From Rotaria macrura (Eukaryota > Rotifera > Eurotatoria > Philodinida > Philodinidae): DNA of 64,000 bases. The translations under genes were made by a program, and so were the position numbers. The DNA is taken from positions 1 through 64,000 of the forward strand of contig OENT01000585.1 in assembly GCA_900239685.1 (NCBI GenBank), read 5' to 3'. Positions 56,973 to 64,000 of the stretch are shown here, piece after piece (within the stretch, counting starts at the first letter, position 1; each line of letters begins with the position of its first letter). The notes beneath the pieces were generated by a model. The model was not told where the DNA came from. It saw only the letters and a program-made list of their open reading frames with translations, and made no database searches.

Positions 56973-59687
56973 CTACCCAGGTACATTGTTACGGCGTCCG
57001 TAGACGGACTGTAAACGGTCGTATCGGATGAAAATACGGAAGTTTTACGACCGTAAACGGTCATATACGACCCGTTTACATACCGTATGTTGTCGTAAAC
57101 CTGGTCCATGATTTACAACCGTATTTACACCGTGTCGTATACGGCATGTTTACAGTTAAAATTAGATGATCGTATGACGCCGTATATGTGTCGTATATGA
57201 CCGTAAATGTGCCGTATTAATTGCTGCAAAGCAGCCCTTCACAGACTGGAATTATAGTCAGACAACTTCTGTTATTGTTTCAACAATGTCAGTTTTATTT
57301 TTCATATCATAAAATCCTTATGGACCTAAAATTTATTGAGTAAAAGCGTAGGAGAAGAAATACAGTTCAACGATAAAAAAATCCCTGAAGTTCCATGCGC
57401 ATATACGTATACAGGCATTCATTCATACACAAAAATATCACAAAAAATAATACTATTGGAAAAACTCATATGCTTAAACATCTGCTGTTTTTGCAAACAG
57501 TAAAGAATGAATACATGCCACGCACAAAAGTATTTCATCGATGAACAATAACAGGAAAAAATGAAAAAAATCTATACGTCAATAACTAATTTTGTGTCCG
57601 TCATTATTGACTACTTAATACTGATTCTGATAAACTAGTTGATGCATCAACGCTGAACATATTGTCGTAGAATGAGTTGTTGTATTCATTGATGTTTGTT
57701 CAATTAGTTATTTACGTTTTACTTTCACCTTCTCTCGACGTTCTTCTTCATATAAAAAGTTATCCAGGTTTTTACGAACCAAATTCTTGTAGAAATCTTC
57801 ATATTGATATTCATTGATACGATGCTTAACACGATTTGCATCTGCAAGAACAAAAGAAGTTTTGAAGACTGGGTTAAATTTATCGATTAAATATCAAATG
57901 GATAGATGTTAACACTCATCGAGATGTAGAAAAGTATTTCACTTTCATTTTTATTCAAGAAAATAATCGTACTCGTAAATAATAGAAAAATCTTTATTTT
58001 CACGTACTGTTTAATAAGTCAAGGTGATGTCCATTCAATCGAGATTTCGAAAGTCGATGAGTGACCCACAAAAGTAACATGAACGTTTTTAATTTATTTT
58101 CAGTATACAATACACGTAGTAAATGTCTTCCATAATAGCCTGGATTTTCCTCATTTACGTCTACTAAGTTTTGGTTATTGTGTATATAAACGTATCAACC
58201 AAATGAACTCGTTTAAATAGAGAAATAATTAAATACTTACAACTTAATCACGAAATGTATCTTTTTCATTCCGATAAATTTCCATTTGGGACTCACCCTA
58301 TATATAACAATCAATTTTGTCAAGTAATAGTATTAATAGTTGATATATATATATGACAAATATGTTGAAATTAGTCATTTTGTAGCATAAATTACATAAT
58401 TTATATTAGTCGAATAAAAAACAATCCATGTAAAATCGAATTAACTTTATTCAGATATAATAGAAAATCACGGTTAAACTATTGATCTCATTGGAGAAAA
58501 AGAAAGCTGTATAAAAGATATAAAATAGTATATCAATAAATGAGCATGTTTTAAAGACGAGTTAATTACTAAAAAAGTCTTCGATGATACTTCACATGAG
58601 ATTCAATGGACTATATTTCATCTAAAAGTATTCAATTCATGTTAGATTTCGCTGTGTCCGTTGACCAATTTGTCTGACCTTCAATTTTTAAATTTTACTA
58701 ATAATATATTTTTACATTAATTCATGAAAAGATTCTTTTTTCTGATGTAAATTTGTTTCAGAAATATTTAGAAAATTTTGATAGATGGCGCCATGTAGTT
58801 AAGGATTGTGAATATCTAAGATAGATCTAGAATCATTCTCAATAACTAAATGTGCTGTTTTCTATCAAAACATAGTTGAAGAAAGCTTCGAAAATTTGTT
58901 TAGTACCTTACAATATGACATGTAATTCCGTAATCCTAGTACATATATGGCTCAAATACAATACATATACGACCGTATACAGAAAGTATGATCAATCTTC
59001 ATCTTGATAGAAAGTCAAATCTTTAACTTAAAAGGCTATAATTACAGGATTAGGAATTAAAAAATAAAGCAGCTGATACTTGTAACATATATATCAATGG
59101 CTGAGAAACAATAAAACAAAATTTTAAAAAAGAACATGATTTATATTTGACTTAACATATGTTAAGTCAACGCCGACTACAAGAGAGTATGAAACCCAGA
59201 TATTTTTAAAGACCACATTTCATAAAATCAAGTAGAGTTTAAGACAACCTATCGAATCATGTGAAAGACGCCAAACAAAGTATATTTCAAACTTATATTA
59301 TTTTACACAAAAGATATCAAATAGCCCAATGAATTACGTTCTTGGTATATGCAACATCTTAGACAAATTAGCCACTATTAATGGCAATATAATTGGATAG
59401 AGCCCGACTGAGGTATCGAATCTACACTTTGACATAGCGAAAGCATGAATTTACAGAAGTTTACTTATACGGCATGAATACGGTAGCTTTATGACACGGT
59501 AGAATACAGTACCGTATACGGTGGTAGAATACGGCGAGTAAACGCCATTTCGTAAACGGTCACCGTATACGACACCGTATTACAAGATTGTACGATGCGC
59601 CGCATACGGCTGCCGTTTCCAGATCGAAAAATGCCGTATTTTTACCGTTTTTGGCCGTTTACAAACCGTATGTTTCCACTTGGATAG
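56973..59687. mobile_element. 2.7 kb element bounded by CCGTATACGG-type arrays
   Basis: The left end CTACCCAGGTACATTG and the right end (reverse complement CTATCCAAGTGGAAAC) look like diverged inverted repeats. Just inside each end is a tract of 200-230 bp (56995-57210 and 59465-59680) dense in CCGTAnACGG, CGTAAACGG and CGTATACGG motifs. The middle is ordinary AT-rich DNA with an exon-like block at 57708-57841 (-). Flanks TAATTCAGG and TAATTTTGG are similar but offset by 3 bp on the right, so a target duplication is not established. No transposase was found. Confidence 0.5.
57708..57841 (-). CDS. Terminal exon of an unrecognised gene, inside the repeat-bounded element
   Basis: A strong acceptor (TTTTGTTCTTGCAG) is followed by 43 codons to a TAA, reading ANRVKHRINEYQYEDFYKNL, VRKNLDNFLYEEERRE, KVKVKRK. 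The highly charged, coiled-coil-like sequence is clearly unlike translated AT-rich noise. The exon enters with two bases of a split codon, so an upstream exon must exist. A candidate near 58246-58310 (donor GTAAGT) does not keep the frame without a stop, so I could not extend it. It is either the last exon of a real gene spanning the element or a captured gene fragment. Family unknown. Confidence 0.45.
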
Positions 59688-59751
59688 TTATAATTTTGGC
59701 CTGCTTTTATATTGTTGCTAAAAGTAGAAGATTACACGGTTAGGTAGGTGC

Positions 59752-59846
59752 ATAGCTGGGAAAAATACTCGAAGTACTCTTAGTCGAGTACGATTTTAGT
59801 TGTACTCGTACTCGTTATCGAGAAAGTCTGTACTTAACCCACCCTG
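59752..59846. mobile_element. Candidate short element with 9-bp flanking repeat
   Basis: 95 bp of sequence with repeated ACTCG/CGAGTA motifs lies between direct copies of GGTAGGTGC (59743-59751 and 59847-59855). The right end read inward, CAGGGTGGGTTAAG, resembles hAT ends; the left end ATAGCTGGGAAAA matches only weakly. Confidence 0.4.
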
Positions 59847-59855
59847 GGTAGGTGC

Positions 59856-60933
59856 TATTTACTGAGTTCCCCCTGATTGTCCGTCAGACAGAGAGACATA
59901 GATATGAATGTACAATGCATAATCTGTATTTTATAGGGTAACCCTTGCGTGTCACCGAGTGCCAAATACTAAAATTACAAAATTCGATAATACAAAAATT
60001 TGAAAAATGCACGTAGCCTACACTTATTGATGCAGAACTCAAAGTAATGGTGCTTCATCTGAAATATCAAATGACAATGAGTAGAATTTTGTAAGACTTT
60101 AAAACTTGAGGAAACTATGTATATTATGAAAAACATACACGAAAACAAACAATGGAGAAATATGCGAGGACCAGGTCCGTAACAAGCTGTAATTTTGAGT
60201 CATATGGCATTTTTAATACTATGATTGCAGAAATATTTGTAATCAGTTTGATTTGAGGTGTTTGATAAATTATTTATTTTATGTTTCATATTAGTATCAG
60301 ATATTCGAACTTAGACAATAGACCAAATATTCAGATGATTGTGTAAGAAATGCTTTCTTCAATAAATTGTCATCATAATATTAATCTTGCTATATCTTGC
60401 TAGGTCATCATGTTTTAGCAAACGCATATAAAAATATCTTAAAAAATCTTTAATACTAGTGCCTGATCATTGGTAACTATAATCAATTCTGCTATTGTGG
60501 AGGATTTCTGATTTTGTGTTAGGCTTCTAACTGATATCTAAGTATTCAAAGTATAATCTTCATGCAATAAAAATAAAAGAATAATAAATGAAAACAAGAA
60601 GTCGATAGTACAATTTCCTTGACTTCTTAACTGTTGTTCATCGTGGTTATTGCTAAAATATTCATAGTCACACAATAGCTGTTCGAAATTTCTGATCATC
60701 CAATCCATAGTTTCTATGGATTGGATGATAATCAAAACGTCAATCAAATGCTAATATACAGAAAACAATCGAATGCTTCAGAACAGAAGCAAGCAGTGCT
60801 CTTTCTCATCTGTTAGCTATCATGTTTATTCTGCTTCTCTATTTTATTGATTGAGCGTGTATAAACTCTCTAATCGAGTGAAAATAAACATGCCTGATAA
60901 CTAAATGCTCATTCTAATTAGCTAATGTGAGTG
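59856..60933. other. Intergenic, no gene recognised
   Basis: AT-rich, with a short perfect inverted repeat near 60700-60730 (CATCCAATCCATAG with CTATGGATTGGATG), which could form a hairpin. No convincing coding exon. Confidence 0.4.
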
Positions 60934-60941
60934 ATAGAAAT

Positions 60942-61535
60942 TAGGGATGCAATGGTGACGGTAACCGTTCCAACGGGTAACCGTTCCAACGGGTAACCGT
61001 TCCAACGGGTAACCGTTCCAACGGGTAACCGTTCCAACGGGTAACCGTTCCAACGGGTAACCGTTCCAACGGGTAACCGTTCCAACCGGTAACTGTTCCA
61101 ACCGGTAACTGTTTCACCCGGTTATCGTTATAAGCCGAAATAGGCCGGCATTAACAGGTATAAAGCGGTATAAACTAGGGATACAATAATGACAGTGAAT
61201 TGCATATCACCGGTTCAAACCAGCAACCAATTCTAGCTCGGGTACACTCATACTAGCAGGTATTCACCTAATCTCACCGGTATAAACCAAAATAAGCCAA
61301 ATAAGGTCGTTCAAATACTATAGGACGGTTATGGCAACGACCGGTTATTTTCACCGTTACGTCCTTTGAATAAACCGGTATAAACCAGTTATTAGCGTGT
61401 ATTAGCCAGTATTAGCCGGTATAGACTGGTATTAATGGTTACCGGTGGAGCGGTTACCGGTTGGTATGGTTACCGCTAAAGGCGGTTACCATTAGAACGG
61501 TGAACGGGTGATTTACCGTCTCCGTTGCATCCCTA
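60942..61535. mobile_element. hAT-like non-autonomous element (594 bp) with internal minisatellite
   Basis: It starts TAGGGATGCAATGGTGACGG and ends with the complement of TAGGGATGCAACGGAGACGG. Flanking octamers are ATAGAAAT (60934-60941) and ATAAAAAT (61536-61543), a duplication with one mismatch. The interior is built from GGTAACCGTT and ACCGGTATAAACC-type motifs in both orientations. No coding capacity. A second internal copy of the end motif (TAGGGATACAATAATGACAG) lies near 61167, suggesting nested or rearranged copies. Confidence 0.85.
60961..61120. repeat. 16-bp minisatellite, about 10 copies
   Basis: The unit GTAACCGTTCCAACGG starts at 60961 and repeats every 16 bp. The first seven copies are identical; the last three drift (CCAACCG, then AACTGTTCC). 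The near-identity points to recent expansion inside the hAT-like element. Confidence 0.95.
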
Positions 61536-61543
61536 ATAAAAAT

Positions 61544-62974
61544 ATTGAAATATTCCAGCCATTTCTGCTGTTTATTTCAAAGATAGCAATTAATTGCAGT
61601 TCTGTTTTAAATTTTTCGTTGACGATTATTAAATGTGAGTTTGGCTAGCTTGCACCAGTATTGATAATAACTGTCCATTGGACGGGAGTGCTACTATTAA
61701 TTTTCATGTATTATACTTATTAATTTATAATGCAGAATACCACATAAAAATGAACAGAGAAGTTCTTTGATTTCATGGCAAGAGAATTAATCAATTGATC
61801 ACACTGTTAGAAACGTATTACAACCCATACATTATGGTTTTGGTAAGACATATTGTTGGTTTATCCAGAGTGACATTGAACAACGACACGATTGGAAAAG
61901 TATCTTCATGAAAAACCGATTAGAACGATCACAGGCTAATCCAAATATAGTTGCTCAAGCCGTGAAAAACTCTTTCCTCTTACTACTGTAAAGGCAGCAT
62001 GGTTTGCCTATTAGAATCTCTTTGTTTTAGGGTCGAAATTTCCTTAGAGACTTAGCCAAGAAAAGCGCACGCTAAATTATGCTGATTCAGTCGTCAAAAT
62101 CAAGAAAATCAGTCATGACGGTTGAGTATGATTTTTAATGAGCGTAACTGCGACAAACCGGATAAAATCGCAACTAAACAGAAAAACAAGAAAAAAAGCT
62201 GATATTCTAATCTCTACACATATTGCAACTTTATCACCCAGAGCGTTGCATACATATGTAACTGTGGTACATTGATGTTAATGAATATTGCCATGAAAGA
62301 ATGTAGGGGTTGATGTTTCGTTTACTGTAACGCTCCCTCCCCCCCCCCCCCCATCCCTCTCCACAACATCCTCTTGACAAGTACATTTGACTCATCAGAG
62401 GTAATGACGAAAGAAGTAGTGCGATGCATGCAGCTACCATGGAAGGTACGAAGAAAATGAAAATGAGGTACAAATAAGATAATTTGCTGGTATAGGCCAC
62501 AGGAATTAATAAAATGGAGATTTTAAGAACGGGCAAAGCCAAAAGCATCTTATCATCGAAGCGAAAAAGCCCATCAAGTTGTGATTACTTGTGCATGATA
62601 AAGAACGATGCCAAAGCAAATCTTGGAGCAAATGTTTGCATTTGCAAACTCAACATTCTTGGTCATTTTCGATAGCAATACGACAATGTATATAAATACT
62701 TTCTGGCGCATCGCACAAAAGAACTCAAGATGTAGCATATCGTGTGTAATGATAAGCATACTTTGAAAAATATTTAGTGCAAAAAAACAAAAAAGAGTTG
62801 CATATGGGTGAAAATACTAACTACGACTATATCGGCACATTGAAATCCAAAAATGTTACGTTTATGTTCCAGTCCAACAAAGTCCAAGTGTGCGTAGATC
62901 TAGCGGGTGTCTATATACACCAAGAACGTTGTAGACGGAAATATATTGTTCAAAAACAGTTGTAAGGTCGTGTT
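61544..62974. other. Intergenic, no gene recognised
   Basis: AT-rich; includes a run of 14 C at 62339-62352. Open frames at 62234-62548 (-) and 62777-62965 (+) show no recognisable family. Confidence 0.4.
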
Positions 62975-63284
62975 TCAATTACAGTAGTACACCAGGTTCA
63001 TTGTTTTAGTGTACCCTACACACGGGTCACCGAAAAGAGTATTTCCAGCAGTAAACGAGCAAGATTGACTTCCTTGGCAATGAGTACTCACTATCGACGT
63101 CACCGTCATAGCGGAACATGTACAGTATCCGCATGAGCAAGTAGAACAGCTTGATGTCCCATAAAATGTATATACAACATATATTTTGAGCGACCCGCTA
63201 CAAGTAATGCTAACTCCGGTATTCTCTCCACATGTTAATGTTGAATTAACTATGGAACAAGAAGCACAGATTATGTTATGTTGA
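62975..63284 (-). CDS. Galactose-binding (SUEL/rhamnose-binding type) lectin domain, terminal exon
   Basis: The exon ends in a stop after NLVYYCN and encodes a Cys-rich domain of about 90 residues starting near LTCGENTGVSITC. The C-terminal signature CSFTAGNTLFGDPC followed by a Lys-Thr strand and VYYC is that of the Gal_Lectin family, a sugar-binding disulfide-rich domain of secreted or adhesion proteins. An acceptor-like GTCTATTAG lies at its 5' border; the open frame's own first codon is TTG, so it is not the gene start. Just upstream (63300-63352) another frame reads a Thr/Ser-rich linker (ATSSTSTSATTTVG), typical of mucin-like stalks, but the 20 bp gap and frame do not allow a normal intron between them. 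The rest of the gene was not found up to the window end, so it may be a fragment or pseudogene. Confidence 0.65.
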
Positions 63285-63379
63285 CTAATAGACAAACTCC
63301 TTTACCGACTGTAGTTGTGGCACTTGTGGATGTTGATGATGTCGCTACATGATAAAATATACAACAAGTTCTCTACATT

Positions 63380-64000
63380 GTGAATATGGATTGCATATAT
63401 AGATCTTTGGGAATCTCAACATACTACTCGGTTCCTAATAGAGGAAAAATATTCTTTTTGATTAGCTCATGTGCAGTTTATGTCGTCGATAGGATTGCTT
63501 CGGAAGAAAATAGCGAAATACTTCATGCTGTTACAAACATTTTCCGAACTTTGGCTAACTGACAATAGAGCATACAAGCTGAAGCAACATGCATAGACAT
63601 CCCTCTGTTTCCTATTGAATTTATAGTCTTAATGTTTGATTGAATAATTTAATTTTTCAAAAGGTGTAAATTATCATATAGTCAATTTAACTGAAAGAAA
63701 ATCGTTCTATCTCATATATTCAACTGTTGACAGCTAACACTTGATGATGATAATGAAAGATACTGTACTTCAACTTGTCTACTAATATATGATATCGAAT
63801 ATTCTATTAAAGAAATAGGTATTGTGAAAATAGATTTATTCTTTATCACAACATAGACGATTTTTCTATCAGAAAACATAGGCACTCTTACTAGAAATGG
63901 TTAAGAAATCAATCTTATTAAAGACTTTTACTAAAATCTGACAGAGTTTACATCCAATGCTTTTATGTCTTCACAGTTAACTACAGTATGCGAAAGGATT
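63380..64000. other. No gene recognised at the window end
   Basis: AT-rich. A 60-codon open frame (63380-63562, +) has no recognisable feature. Confidence 0.35.

Noticed and set aside
58246-58310. Exon candidate upstream of the terminal exon at 57708-57841
   Set aside because: The phase needed to join it leads through a stop codon.
56973-59690. CRISPR-like array from the repeated CCGTATACGG motifs
   Set aside because: Repeats are short, irregular and without uniform spacers, in a eukaryotic genome.

Overview
This window looks like nuclear DNA of a bdelloid rotifer, probably a low-GC lineage such as Rotaria. The evidence is strongly AT-rich non-coding DNA; animal-type housekeeping genes cut by many 50-70 bp introns plus a few of 1-4 kb; an arginine ADP-ribosyltransferase fused to tetratricopeptide repeats and LDLa/EGF-type extracellular proteins, both typical bdelloid expansions; a plant/fungal-type BAHD acyltransferase; and splice-acceptor-like AGs just upstream of start codons, as expected where spliced-leader trans-splicing occurs. 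The assignment is by gene content only; no database was searched.

Layout. 1-4.6 kb: a truncated BAHD acyltransferase (-) and a small RBR ubiquitin ligase (-). 4.6-8.5 kb: intergenic, with two hAT-like miniature elements. 8.6-16.9 kb: cullin-1 (-), resolved here into 17 coding exons (779 aa). 17.1-18.1 kb: USB1 (+), divergent from cullin-1 across 194 bp. 18.8-19.3 kb: exons of an unrecognised, apparently broken gene (-). 20.1-26.6 kb: three tightly spaced + strand genes (PIGBOS1-like microprotein, a second small membrane protein, Notchless/NLE1 with a 4.3 kb intron). 27.0-31.7 kb: XPR1 phosphate exporter. 32.0-37.2 kb: PIG-U in 12 exons (435 aa). 42.2-47.0 kb: an alpha-arrestin and the ART-TPR gene. 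47-64 kb: mostly mobile and repetitive DNA with a decayed LDLa/EGF pseudogene (-) and a galactose-binding lectin exon (-).

The housekeeping block (CUL1, USB1, NLE1, XPR1, PIGU) shares no single pathway: SCF ubiquitin ligation, U6 snRNA 3' end trimming, 60S ribosome assembly, phosphate export and GPI transamidation. The RBR gene is a second ubiquitin-pathway gene, and alpha-arrestins are commonly adaptors for HECT ligases.

The most distinctive content is the repeats. Four non-autonomous elements of 61 to 594 bp share TAGGG(A/G)TG termini and 8-bp target duplications. A 2.5 kb element has CA(G/C)TGGCG termini and a perfect 8-bp duplication. A 2.7 kb structure is bounded by arrays of CCGTATACGG-like motifs and encloses what looks like a terminal gene exon. 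A palindromic family (GCAGACAAACATTTGG) has one copy just upstream of the arrestin gene. No complete transposase gene and no CRISPR array was found; tRNA and rRNA genes were not systematically searched for, and none was noticed.
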